64,000 bases of DNA from Chryseobacterium caseinilyticum (GTDB lineage Bacteria > Bacteroidota > Bacteroidia > Flavobacteriales > Weeksellaceae). Positions 31,451 through 40,719 of this stretch are shown here, piece by piece. The notes beneath the pieces were generated by a model. The model worked only from the letters and a program-made list of their open reading frames with translations. It made no database searches and was not told where the DNA came from. Location of the stretch: assembly GCF_014837145.1 (NCBI RefSeq), contig NZ_JACYFS010000003.1, positions 1 through 64,000 of the forward strand, read 5' to 3'. Position 1 is the first letter of the stretch. The number at the start of each line of letters is the position of its first letter. Both the position numbers and the translations under genes were made by a program.

Positions 31451-34000
31451 TTATTTAATGTTTACCAATACTTTAATTTTACCGATTCCGTTTTGATCAT
31501 AGTCCTGCAGGGCTTTCCCGATGACCTGCCCTATTTTCACTTTTTTAGGATTGCCTTTCATTGCTATTCCGGATTGTGATGAAGTTACAATAAAATCGCC
31601 TCTCTTGATTTTTCCTCCTTCCAGACAAACTTTCGTCGGAATAACGCCTACAACTCCCATCGGAACTTTACCAATCAACTCAGAATCTATATTTTCTTCT
31701 GTTAAAAGTACGCCTGGTTTTGTAGCATAAACCCCTGCAACCAAAGTAGAATATGCTTTTGAAGATTTCTCTACTGTTCTGTCTGTGTCTGTAGAAATCA
31801 CAAGAATATCTCCCGGCTCGTATTCTGAAGTATTTCCTTCCACATCAAAAGCTTCCGCTAAATCGGCACCGCTGTTTTGTGTTCCGCCATTAAAAAATGC
31901 CTGTCCTGTTTTATTTATTCTTGCTACATTCGTACTTCCACTCTGAAATACAGCAATATTCCCTGAAGGCCCCTGATGGTTGACCAATAAGGTTGAACCG
32001 GTTCCTGTTGTGGTTACATGAACTACCGGCTGTCCGTTTGCGTTATTGAAGTTTCTGAAATATCCTGCTCTACCGGTTCCGAAGTTGGGAATCCAACCAT
32101 ATATCGCAGAACCTGTTCCATCTGCCGTAGCTTCCACACCATCACCGTTTCCGCCAGCATTGGCCGTAATTCCATTTCCGGCACCTTCAGTTAAAGCTAA
32201 TAAAGCCGGTCCGTTTCCTGTCGCATTTGATGCGTAGAATAAACCTGCGTATCCACCTGTTCCTGATGATAATCCATACACGCCCGCAGTACCAAAGTTG
32301 GCAAAAATGGAATTTACCTCGCCTTTCAATGCTGCAGAAGTTCCTGTTGTTCTGTCTACCAAAAAATTTCCGGCAATACCATTCCCCACGGTTGTTGAGG
32401 TAATTACATCGCTTGTATTGGTGGTGTTGAAATTATTAAATTTTCCGGCACGACCGTTTGCGAATGTAGGAACCCAGGCATAAAGGGCATTTCCGTTTCC
32501 ATCGATGTTTGTTTCTACCCCATTCCCATCTTTTCCTGCATTGGCGCGGATGGCATTTCCATTTCCTTCAGTGATGGCTACCAAAGCGGCTCCATTTCCG
32601 TTGATATTTGATGCGTGAAAAAGTCCGCCAACCCCTCCTGTTCCAGATGATACTCCAAAGATACCCGCTGCACCGAAGTTTCCGAAGATGCTTTTTACTT
32701 CTCCTCTAACCCCGGCACTTACGCTGTTTGTATTGGTATTGAGAAAAGAGGAAACATTTCCTGATGTATTATCCGGAATATTACCTGCGCCGTTAGATTC
32801 TACTTCAAAAGTATTTCTGTCGTTATTGGTATTACTGTTTACAAAACGTCCGGCTCGTCCTTTCCCTGAGTTAAGACCTACCTGACCAAATACCCCAACG
32901 CTTGTTCCTGAAGTATTTCCTGAGACAAAACCTCTTACACCATAACCACCCCCATCGTTTCTGCCCACTACTGCGCCGGCAATATCACTTGTGTTTCTAC
33001 CTACAACAGCTTCCCCTGCACCGTTGTTATCAGCGATGACCCCGGCAGAACTTTGTGCAGATGTAATTCCGTGAACAGCGAAACCGGCTCCTGTATTACT
33101 TACAACACCTGAACCTGAACCGGTAGTAGATACATTGACTACTATTCCGTTTCCTAAGCTGTTGGCATTGATAACATTATTGTTGTTGGCATTATTGGAT
33201 ATTGCAATATTTGCTGCGATACCATTTGTACTTGTGGCATTCAGACCTGTTCCTGTATTACTGTTTGCATAAACACCATATCCCGCCCCTGAAGAATTTC
33301 CGTAAACACCTAGGCCTGTCGGCGATACACCATAAACTCCCCATCCGCTTCCGTTTTGGGAACCCCAGACACCGATTCCAAGACCACCAGTACCGTTATT
33401 GATTCCCCGTACCGCAGAAGAAAATCCTCCCGGAGCTGTATTATTGACCAAGCCTCTTACGGCTGCAATGCTGGAGGTGGTTGTATTATTGGTTCCTTCC
33501 AGAGAAGCTCCGTCACCGTCATTATTGATTGAAAATAATGTACCTGCGTTATTCACAGTTGCTGTGTAAGGTAAAGTTAATGCACCACCGGAAGTTCCTC
33601 CTGCTGTCTTCGCATACATTGCATATGGTACACTCAGAAGCTGACTTGTTCCGGCAATCGAATATGTTGTTCCTCCAAGTGGATCTGTTTCAGTTTTCAG
33701 ATAATAATTTCCTGAAGCCCAGTTGATGCCTGCAAAAGTTCCGGATAAAACAGTTCCCGAACCAATTTCCAGACTTACCAATCCGTTGGCATTGGTAGTT
33801 CCGGTAAGTCTTTCAGAAAATACCACCGTTCCTGTTGGCGTGCCCTGAAGTACACTTACGCGTACAGCGATATTCTGATTTAAAAGAAGTTGCCCTCCCG
33901 AATTTCTCATTACAGCCTGATAGCTCATTTTTTCAGGAGCCTGAGCATACACCAGCATGGAGCCCAGCACAAGCCCGGCTGTTAGTAAAAGTTTTTTCAT
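31451..34000 (-). CDS. Large repeat-rich secreted surface protein
   Basis: An 849-residue protein with a Sec signal peptide (to about residue 19, MLVYAQ). Domain 1 (20-135) has the MSYQAVMRNSGGQLLLNQNI block and PYAMYAKTAGG common in secreted flavobacterial proteins. From 145 to 700 runs a Gly/Asn/Thr-rich beta-helix-like region with repeats of the type GVYGxSSGTGGxxGLF; one unit of about 115 residues is present twice in tandem (EVKSIFGNFG... and EVNSIFANFG...). A C-terminal domain (730-849) with EPGDILVISTD, VAGVYATKPGVL and KVPMGVVGVIPTKV resembles the knobs of tail-fibre-like proteins. No T9SS sorting domain. Likely an adhesin or surface fibre. Confidence 0.85.
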   Translation of the reverse strand: MKKLLLTAGLVLGSMLVYAQAPEKMSYQAVMRNSGGQLLLNQNIAVRVSVLQGTPTGTVVFSERLTGTTNANGLVSLEIGSGTVLSGTFAGINWASGNYYLKTETDPLGGTTYSIAGTSQLLSVPYAMYAKTAGGTSGGALTLPYTATVNNAGTLFSINNDGDGASLEGTNNTTTSSIAAVRGLVNNTAPGGFSSAVRGINNGTGGLGIGVWGSQNGSGWGVYGVSPTGLGVYGNSSGAGYGVYANSNTGTGLNATSTNGIAANIAISNNANNNNVINANSLGNGIVVNVSTTGSGSGVVSNTGAGFAVHGITSAQSSAGVIADNNGAGEAVVGRNTSDIAGAVVGRNDGGGYGVRGFVSGNTSGTSVGVFGQVGLNSGKGRAGRFVNSNTNNDRNTFEVESNGAGNIPDNTSGNVSSFLNTNTNSVSAGVRGEVKSIFGNFGAAGIFGVSSGTGGVGGLFHASNINGNGAALVAITEGNGNAIRANAGKDGNGVETNIDGNGNALYAWVPTFANGRAGKFNNFNTTNTSDVITSTTVGNGIAGNFLVDRTTGTSAALKGEVNSIFANFGTAGVYGLSSGTGGYAGLFYASNATGNGPALLALTEGAGNGITANAGGNGDGVEATADGTGSAIYGWIPNFGTGRAGYFRNFNNANGQPVVHVTTTGTGSTLLVNHQGPSGNIAVFQSGSTNVARINKTGQAFFNGGTQNSGADLAEAFDVEGNTSEYEPGDILVISTDTDRTVEKSSKAYSTLVAGVYATKPGVLLTEENIDSELIGKVPMGVVGVIPTKVCLEGGKIKRGDFIVTSSQSGIAMKGNPKKVKIGQVIGKALQDYDQNGIGKIKVLVNIK

Positions 34001-34004
34001 GGTA

Positions 34005-34484
34005 TTATTTTTTGATTATTTTGAATGATTTGATGCCTTTCCCTTTTTCTACGATGTTGAATAAATACATCGCTGAAGGAAGTGATGAAAAATTAAATTC
34101 AGATTTGGAATTTTGAATCTTCTCTGTTCTTAAAAGTTTGCCGGAGGAATCAAAAAGTTGAAATTCTGCATCCTTATAATCTTTTACAGGAAAATCGAGA
34201 TAGATAAAATCCTGAAACGGATTTGGATAAAGCCTGATGTCTTCCGTATTGGCAATAGCGCTGTTCACCGAAAGTGTAATAATCTCATAGCTTTGCTGCA
34301 CACCTTCCATCATCGGAAGACCACTGCCTTTCTGATTAAAATCTATTTGACCAACGCTGTAGGAAACTGAACCATTGCTTCCCGTTGCATTAGTTCCCGT
34401 TGCAAGAACCGCTTTCTGAGCCTGAAGACCAATGCCCGAAAGTACAAAGAGCGGAATCAGTTTTAGAGTGTAAAAAATTTTCAT
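34005..34484 (-). CDS. T9SS type A sorting-domain protein
   Basis: A 159-residue exported protein: Sec signal peptide (about 1-22), a short mature part with ATGTNATGSNGSVSYSVGQ found in many secreted flavobacterial proteins, then a type A C-terminal sorting domain from about 82 (LYPNPFQDFIYLDF ... GKLLRTEKIQ ... LPSAMYLFNIVEKGKGIKSFKIIKK). The type IX secretion system would carry it over the outer membrane and anchor or release it. It has almost no cargo domain besides the sorting tail. First gene of an operon with the repeat protein 4 bases downstream, so the two may act together at the surface. Confidence 0.9.
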   Translation of the reverse strand: MKIFYTLKLIPLFVLSGIGLQAQKAVLATGTNATGSNGSVSYSVGQIDFNQKGSGLPMMEGVQQSYEIITLSVNSAIANTEDIRLYPNPFQDFIYLDFPVKDYKDAEFQLFDSSGKLLRTEKIQNSKSEFNFSSLPSAMYLFNIVEKGKGIKSFKIIKK

Positions 34485-34634
34485 GGTTATTAGTTTTATG
34501 ATTATGATCAGTGTTTTGGTGGAGCTAAATTAGTTCACCGGTGAAGCCTTTTCAGAAAAAATAGATAAACGACCTAAAAAATCGACAAATGACAGATGAA
34601 ATGTTTGTATCTTAGTCATAAGCAAGTTATTACC

Positions 34635-36638
34635 ATGAAATTCAGGCTGTTCATACTTACTCTTGTTCCGTTTGCACTGTGTGCACAGAGCTCACTGAAG
34701 ACGGCTAATCATCAGAAGCCTCCATCCTGGCAGATTTCAGATGAAAGAAAATTTGAAATTCAGCAAAAATTGGTCGCTGTTTACAGAACTTATAATCCCG
34801 ACAGCTGTCTTATATACACCAGAAAAAATCTCGAACTGATCAAAAAAAATAACTGGCAAAGCAAAAAAGGCAAGGCGCTGCTGGGTTTGGTTAGTTATGC
34901 TACCGAAAAAAATCAGATCAATGACGGCCTGAAATTCAATAAAGAATCAGAAAAACTTAACCTTAAAAACAAAGACAGTTATTCTCTGGCAGACAATTAT
35001 TACATGTACGGCAGGCTTTTTCATTTGAAAGCAGATCACAAAAATGCGGTAGCGAATTATTTAAAAGCTGTAGACCTTGGAGAAAAAAGCAAAAACTTCC
35101 GCATTGTGAGCAGTGCCTACAGGAGTCTCGCATTCCTCTACCTGGATGAATCTGATGAAAAAAAATCATATGAAAACATCAACAGAGCCATAAGATCGGC
35201 TGAGAAAGCAGATAACTCTGATGAGCTGGGGTTTTGCTACGGTGTTTTGGCAGAAATGGAGAGAAATTTAAATAAGAAAGATAATGCACAGAAAAATTTC
35301 CTTTTAGCCGAAAAGTATTTTAAACAGAATCACAATGAATACGGCCATGCATGGCTGCTGACCAACTGGTCTCTTCTCGACATTTCTGATATTGACAAAA
35401 GCTACCGCATGCAAAAGGAAGCACAGGAAATCTGGGACAGAATTTCACCTCATCATTATATGTCTGTAGCTAATCATTATAACACAGGATTTTCTTACAT
35501 GGATTTTTACCTAAACTTTTCGGTCTACAGCAAAAAACATGGTTTTTCTAAGAAAGAACTGCTTGAAAAGGCAATGCAGGAATTTAAAATCAGTAAAGAA
35601 ATTGCACAGAAAAATAATAACCAACAGTGGGTAATGTTCAATTATTTGGGAATGTCTGAACTCTATAGAATCACAAAAGATATTGATAATTACGCCAAAA
35701 ACATCAACGAATACCACACTATAAAAGATTCGGTTTATTCACAGGACAGAAAAAATGAAATTGCGAAACTCGAAAGCAGAAAAGTGGTAGAACAAAAAAA
35801 CAAAGAAATTGCGTACAACAGACTCGTTATTAAAAATAAAGAGAGAGAAAAACTGCTGTCACTGGTGGGTCTCGGTTCAGTAACGATTATCGTAATTCTC
35901 CTTTTCTTTCTGTACCGCCAAAGCAAAAAGAACACAGACAGACTCACGAAACTCAATAATGAACTGGAAACCGCCAATAAAACAAAAATTAAATTTTTCG
36001 GAATTTTAAACCATGACCTGCGAAGTCCTGTTTCCGGACTAATACACTTTCTGCATCTCCAAAGAGAGGCACCGGAACTGATGGATGACGAAACCAAACT
36101 CCGGCTTGAAAACAAAACGATGGATGCTGCAGAAAAGCTTCTTCTGCAAATGGAAGATCTGCTTTTGTGGAGCAAAGGGCAAATGGATCATTTCTCGCCG
36201 GAAATATCAGAAATACCAGTGCAGGAAATTTTTGATGATATAAAAGATAATTTCACGTGGGCAGAAAACATCTCTTTTAAATTTGACTTTCCTGAGGAAT
36301 TAAAAATAAAAACCGATCCCGAATATCTGAAAACCATCACCCGAAATCTCACCAATAACGCCATAAAAGTGCTGGAAGAAAAACAGGGCGAAAAAACAAT
36401 CTGCTGGAAAGCTGTGGAAAAACCTGAATACATCTGCCTAACCATTTCAGACAACGGTCATGGCGCGTCCCAGGAAAAATTTAAGGCGCTTTTCGATGAC
36501 AGAATTGCTGTCGGAATTAAAAAAGGACTTGGTCTGCACCTGATCAGAGACATGAGCAAAGCCATCGGCATTTCGCTGGAAGTTCATTCTGAAAGCGGTA
36601 CAGGAAGTGAAATTTCCTTAAGGATTAAAAAAATCTAA
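34635..36638 (+). CDS. TPR-sensor histidine kinase
   Basis: A 667-residue membrane sensor kinase. A signal peptide (MKFRLFILTLVPFALCAQ) supports the start at 34635; a longer frame 13 codons upstream is less likely. Residues 40-370 are tetratricopeptide repeats in the periplasm, followed by one membrane helix (about 406-428, GSVTIIVILLFFLYRQ), a coiled linker, the HisKA box with His460 (FFGILNHDLRSP), and the ATPase domain with N-box NLTNNAIK and G1 box DNGHG. It would autophosphorylate His460 and pass the phosphate to a response regulator. The LytTR regulator gene converges on it and their ends overlap by 21 bases. Confidence 0.9.
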   Translation: MKFRLFILTLVPFALCAQSSLKTANHQKPPSWQISDERKFEIQQKLVAVYRTYNPDSCLIYTRKNLELIKKNNWQSKKGKALLGLVSYATEKNQINDGLKFNKESEKLNLKNKDSYSLADNYYMYGRLFHLKADHKNAVANYLKAVDLGEKSKNFRIVSSAYRSLAFLYLDESDEKKSYENINRAIRSAEKADNSDELGFCYGVLAEMERNLNKKDNAQKNFLLAEKYFKQNHNEYGHAWLLTNWSLLDISDIDKSYRMQKEAQEIWDRISPHHYMSVANHYNTGFSYMDFYLNFSVYSKKHGFSKKELLEKAMQEFKISKEIAQKNNNQQWVMFNYLGMSELYRITKDIDNYAKNINEYHTIKDSVYSQDRKNEIAKLESRKVVEQKNKEIAYNRLVIKNKEREKLLSLVGLGSVTIIVILLFFLYRQSKKNTDRLTKLNNELETANKTKIKFFGILNHDLRSPVSGLIHFLHLQREAPELMDDETKLRLENKTMDAAEKLLLQMEDLLLWSKGQMDHFSPEISEIPVQEIFDDIKDNFTWAENISFKFDFPEELKIKTDPEYLKTITRNLTNNAIKVLEEKQGEKTICWKAVEKPEYICLTISDNGHGASQEKFKALFDDRIAVGIKKGLGLHLIRDMSKAIGISLEVHSESGTGSEISLRIKKI

Positions 36639-37325
36639 ATTAGCTTTAAAAGCCCTTCCGATGGGAAGTTTGATCTGCTGAACGATCTCAATTTCGTGAG
36701 CAGATTTTTTTCTGATATGATGTTTGGGAATTGCAAAACTTCGGTGGATGCGTATGAAGTGACTGAAATGCTCCTTTTGCAACAGGTTCCCGATGGAATC
36801 TAAAATACAGTGTTTTTTGTCTGTAGTAATAATTCTGGTGTAATCTTTTAAGGCTTCAAAATAAAGAATATCACTTATTTTAATCTGAAAAACTTCGTTT
36901 CTGTCTTTAATTTTAACAATATTCTCGCCAATCAGAGCATCAAAACTTTCTGACTTTTCTTTCATTTCAAAAAAATCGGCGAGTTTCTGCATCGCATATT
37001 CAAAGCGGGCAGCTTTTAATGGTTTGCTGATAAAATCTAATGTATCCAGTTCAAAAGTATCAATGGCATATTCCGGATGCGAACTGATGAAAATACATGC
37101 AGGAACGTTTTTAAAATTTTTCCGCAGTTCGATACCGTTCATTTCCGGAAGATCTATGTCTAAAATCAGGAGATCCACATCTGGGTTTAAAGAAGAAACC
37201 GCAGTTTCCGCCGAGGCAAAAATACCCAACACCACAATATGAGGATATTTTTTCAGATGTTGCTGAAGAACCAGCCGGTCCAGCTCGTCATCTTCTACTA
37301 TGATGCATTTAATTTCCCTTTTCAT
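36618..37325 (-). CDS. LytTR-family response regulator
   Basis: A 235-residue DNA-binding regulator. The receiver domain (1-125) has the acidic pair EDD at 11-13, the phosphoacceptor Asp56 in LLILDIDLPEMNG, and Lys in SKPLK. The LytTR DNA-binding domain (about 132-232) has the usual order ISDILYFEALKDYTRI...LDSIGNLLQKE...HFIRIHRSFAIPKHHI. Such proteins bind direct repeats in front of target promoters. It is convergent with the TPR kinase gene, overlapping at the 3' ends, a strong hint of a pair. No clear LytTR direct repeats were picked out nearby. Confidence 0.92.
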   Translation of the reverse strand: MKREIKCIIVEDDELDRLVLQQHLKKYPHIVVLGIFASAETAVSSLNPDVDLLILDIDLPEMNGIELRKNFKNVPACIFISSHPEYAIDTFELDTLDFISKPLKAARFEYAMQKLADFFEMKEKSESFDALIGENIVKIKDRNEVFQIKISDILYFEALKDYTRIITTDKKHCILDSIGNLLQKEHFSHFIRIHRSFAIPKHHIRKKSAHEIEIVQQIKLPIGRAFKANLDFFNP

Positions 37326-37551
37326 CTCGGTTTGGTTATAATTTTTTTTATCTGAAAAGAATTAGCGGATTAAAGATAGACATTTAATAACAAAAATTTA
37401 TTTGAACAAACCCGATTTTGATGAAAATTTAGACGCCGTTCTTATATGAAAAACTCCTCTTACCAAAATGCAAAGCTATTTTACGGACTCTTTTTTGCAT
37501 CTGAAGATAAAAAATGTTATCTTGTAAATCTTATAAATTATACAGAATTTA

Positions 37552-38769
37552 ATGCTAGAAAAGAAACAACATAATTACGAAAAGGCCATTCTGGTCGGCG
37601 TTGTTACCCAAAATCAGGATGCAGAAAAGCTGCAGGAATATATGGACGAGCTGGAATTTCTTGCTCATACTGCTGGTGCTGAAGTGGACAGACGTTTTAC
37701 ACAAAATTTAACTCAGCCTGACTCCAAAACCTTTGTAGGAAGCGGTAAAGCTCAGGAAATAAAAGAATACGTAAAAGAAAACGGGATTGGTACTATCATT
37801 TTTGATGATGAACTTTCGCCGTCACAGCTGAAAAATCTTGAAAAAGAAATTGAAGTTAAGATCCTCGACCGAACCAATCTGATCCTTGATATTTTTGCCC
37901 AAAGAGCACAGACTTCTTATGCAAGAACTCAGGTAGAACTGGCGCAATATCAGTATTTACTTCCCCGCTTGAGTAAAATGTGGTCTCACTTAGATAAACA
38001 GAAAGGGGGAATCGGGATGCGTGGTCCCGGTGAAACAGAAATTGAAACCGACAGAAGGATCATCCGCGACAGAATCAGTTTGCTGAAAGATAAACTGAAA
38101 ATCATCGACAAACAGATGGCGACTCAGCGGAACAACCGTGGAAAAGTAGTTCGTGCTGCTCTTGTTGGTTACACCAACGTTGGGAAATCTACCCTGATGA
38201 ATGCTATTTCAAAGTCTGATGTTTTCGCCGAAAATAAACTGTTTGCAACGCTCGATACGACTGTAAGAAAAGTGGTGATTGGAAACTTACCTTTCCTTTT
38301 AACTGATACGGTCGGATTTATCCGGAAATTACCTACTCAGCTTGTAGAATCTTTCAAATCTACTCTGGATGAGGTGCGTGAAGCTGATCTTCTGATTCAC
38401 GTTGTGGATATTTCTCATGAAAGTTTCGAAGATCACATCGAGTCTGTTAACCAGATTTTAATGGAAATTAATGCGCATCAGAAACCGATGGTCATGGTTT
38501 TCAATAAAATTGACGATTTCAGCTATGAAAAGAAAGATGAAGACGATCTTACTCCATCATCAAAGAAAAATATTTCTCTGGAAGAATGGAAGAAAACATG
38601 GATGGCGAGATCTAAATATCCTACCGTTTTCATTTCGGCTTTGACGAAGGAAAATTTCCCTGAAATGAAGAGAATGATTTACGATGAGGTGATGAAAATC
38701 CACATTTCAAGATTCCCGTACAACGATTTTCTTTTTGAATATTTTGATAATGATGAAGAAAACAACTAA
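37552..38769 (+). CDS. hflX: Ribosome-splitting GTPase HflX
   Basis: A 405-residue GTPase that, in studied relatives, splits stalled 70S ribosomes under stress. The N-terminal HflX domain has FVGSGKAQEIKEYV and the MRGPGETEIETDRR signature (about 160-173); the G domain has G1 GYTNVGKST (206-214), G3 DTVGFIRKLP, G4 NKID and the G5 region FISALT. Full length. It heads a long plus-strand run with small gaps. With rtcB-prfH at the left end it is the second ribosome-rescue type function in the window. Confidence 0.95.
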   Translation: MLEKKQHNYEKAILVGVVTQNQDAEKLQEYMDELEFLAHTAGAEVDRRFTQNLTQPDSKTFVGSGKAQEIKEYVKENGIGTIIFDDELSPSQLKNLEKEIEVKILDRTNLILDIFAQRAQTSYARTQVELAQYQYLLPRLSKMWSHLDKQKGGIGMRGPGETEIETDRRIIRDRISLLKDKLKIIDKQMATQRNNRGKVVRAALVGYTNVGKSTLMNAISKSDVFAENKLFATLDTTVRKVVIGNLPFLLTDTVGFIRKLPTQLVESFKSTLDEVREADLLIHVVDISHESFEDHIESVNQILMEINAHQKPMVMVFNKIDDFSYEKKDEDDLTPSSKKNISLEEWKKTWMARSKYPTVFISALTKENFPEMKRMIYDEVMKIHISRFPYNDFLFEYFDNDEENN

Positions 38770-38781
38770 AAATATATTCAG

Positions 38782-39408
38782 ATGAAAAAATATTTCATCC
38801 TTTTTCTGATGCTTGGCTTTGGGCTGTTTTCTGCTCAGAAAGCAAACATCGACCTCAAAGATATTAAGAAAAATCTTCAGAATAAAAAGTCAGATTTTCA
38901 TTATGACAAACTGATTTTCAAATACAAAGGTCTTCCAAAATCTTTAGACAGTCTGGAGGCTCAGCATCTGTATTACGGAAGAAATTATCAGAACATCATT
39001 TCCACTTCAAGCGATGAATTTAAGAATCTTGCCAATGCTTTCAGAGATAAAGATGTTGACAAATCTATCACGCTTGGAAAGGAAATTTACGGGAAAGACC
39101 CGACCAATCTTGATGTCTTATTAATTCTGCTTCGTGGCTATGAAATGAAGCAGGACATCACCAATTTTTCGCACCACATGAATCAGCTCCGAAGCTTAAC
39201 CGACGCTATTAAAAGTTCGGGCGACGGAAAATCCGAAAAAACAGCTTACGTTGTCAATTCTGTGGGTGACGAATACATTCTCCTCAACATGCTTCAGATC
39301 GGGCAGGATTACTCGCGCGGTTCTCAGGCCGCCAATGGCGCGATGTACGATGTTTGGTCAAAAGGAGATCAGAAACTCTATATAAAAGTACTTTACACAG
39401 GCTTTTAA
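38782..39408 (+). CDS. DUF4919-like secreted protein
   Basis: A 208-residue protein with a Sec signal peptide (about 1-18, GLFSAQ). The mature part matches the DUF4919 pattern: DFHYDKLIFKYKGLP, QHLYYGRNYQ (about 68-77), and a C-terminal YDVWSKGDQKLYIKVLY. Found widely in flavobacteria with no known role. Lies 12 bases after hflX and 15 before the antiporter gene, probably the same transcript. Confidence 0.85.
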   Translation: MKKYFILFLMLGFGLFSAQKANIDLKDIKKNLQNKKSDFHYDKLIFKYKGLPKSLDSLEAQHLYYGRNYQNIISTSSDEFKNLANAFRDKDVDKSITLGKEIYGKDPTNLDVLLILLRGYEMKQDITNFSHHMNQLRSLTDAIKSSGDGKSEKTAYVVNSVGDEYILLNMLQIGQDYSRGSQAANGAMYDVWSKGDQKLYIKVLYTGF

Positions 39409-39423
39409 ACTTAAAATTTTTTA

Positions 39424-40713
39424 ATGGAATTATACTATTCATTTTCAGCACTTATCGTTTTAGCATCTATATTCGCCTACATCAATTACAGGTTTTTAAA
39501 ACTTCCGAGCACCATCGGAATTATGGTTATTGCCATTGTGGTTTCTATCATTCTGGTATTATTTGGTGAAAATTTTCTTCCAAAAACATTCAGTCATTTA
39601 AATGATCTGATGAACAGCATCGACTTTACAGAGGTCCTGATGGGAGCGATGTTAAATTTCCTTCTTTTTGCGGGAGGAATTCACATTAACATCAATGATT
39701 TAAAGGAACAGTTCCGGCCGGTGCTGATATTTTCTACAGCCGGCGTTATCATATCGACCTTCATTGTCGGTTTTGGAATGTTTTACCTCTTGCCGTTAGT
39801 AGGTTTGAAAATACCGTTTATCTACTGTCTGGTTTTCGGAGCTTTGATTTCTCCTACTGACCCTGTGGCAGTTTTAAGTGTTTTGAAGCAGGCCAATGTC
39901 TCAAAAGCTCTGGAGACAAAAATTGCCGGCGAGTCGCTTTTCAATGACGGTATGGCAGTTGTGGTTTTCACCGTTGTATTGCAGCTGGCTATAGGAAAAG
40001 AAGTTGATTTGGGTATAGAAAATATAGGAATTTTACTCCTTCATGAAGCAGGCGGAGGTCTTCTTTTAGGTGTTGTTTTAGGATGGATAACTTCAAGACT
40101 GATGCGTGAAGTGGATGATTACATCATTTCAGTTTTGGTAACACTTGCAGTAGTGATGGGTGGTTATCTTGTTGCACGTCAGATGCATGTTTCAGGACCT
40201 TTGACGATGGTTGCAGCGGGATTATTTATGGGTAATTTCAATGTTAAATTTAAAATGAAATCTGTCACTCAGGATTATTTAATTAAATTCTGGGAACTGA
40301 TTGATGAGATTCTGAATGCTGTTCTATTCCTGTTTATCGGCTTTGAGCTGTTGATGATTAAGGATTTAAATCATTTTGTCATTCCTGGTTTGATCGCTAT
40401 TGTGGTTGTATTGGTTGCTAGATTTGTTTCGATTTGGGGACCTACGAAATTCATGTCTTTCAGAACAAGATTCAGTCCGCAGACGATAAAAGTTCTGTTT
40501 TGGGGTGGAATTCGTGGCGGTGTTTCCATCGCACTGGCAATGTCTATTCCGAAAGGAGAATACCACAACACGATCTTAAGTATTACTTATTTTGTGGTTG
40601 TGTTTTCAATTATCGTTCAGGGACTTACAATTGCCAAAGTCGCCAACCCGAAAAAGATTGCTGACGAAGAAAAAAGTCTTGAATCTACTGCGATGGCAGA
40701 AAATCAGAATTAA
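39424..40713 (+). CDS. Na+/H+ antiporter, CPA1/NhaP type
   Basis: A 429-residue inner-membrane antiporter of about 12 helices. Helix 5 region GALISPTDPVAVLSVLKQ and the following AGESLFNDGMAVVVF with the conserved Asp pair (TDP and ND) are diagnostic for CPA1. A later WGGIRGGVSIALAMSIP (about 360-376) carries the Arg conserved in the group. It would exchange cytoplasmic Na+ for protons and help pH balance. The C-terminal cytoplasmic tail is short. It is 6 bases from the AlkD-like gene. Confidence 0.92.
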   Translation: MELYYSFSALIVLASIFAYINYRFLKLPSTIGIMVIAIVVSIILVLFGENFLPKTFSHLNDLMNSIDFTEVLMGAMLNFLLFAGGIHININDLKEQFRPVLIFSTAGVIISTFIVGFGMFYLLPLVGLKIPFIYCLVFGALISPTDPVAVLSVLKQANVSKALETKIAGESLFNDGMAVVVFTVVLQLAIGKEVDLGIENIGILLLHEAGGGLLLGVVLGWITSRLMREVDDYIISVLVTLAVVMGGYLVARQMHVSGPLTMVAAGLFMGNFNVKFKMKSVTQDYLIKFWELIDEILNAVLFLFIGFELLMIKDLNHFVIPGLIAIVVVLVARFVSIWGPTKFMSFRTRFSPQTIKVLFWGGIRGGVSIALAMSIPKGEYHNTILSITYFVVVFSIIVQGLTIAKVANPKKIADEEKSLESTAMAENQN

Positions 40714-40719
40714 TTTCTC

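Noticed and set aside
31521..34116. Several 60-90-codon Pro/Phe-rich plus-strand frames opposite the repeat protein
   Set aside because: They arise from the Gly/Asn/Thr codon repeats on the other strand.
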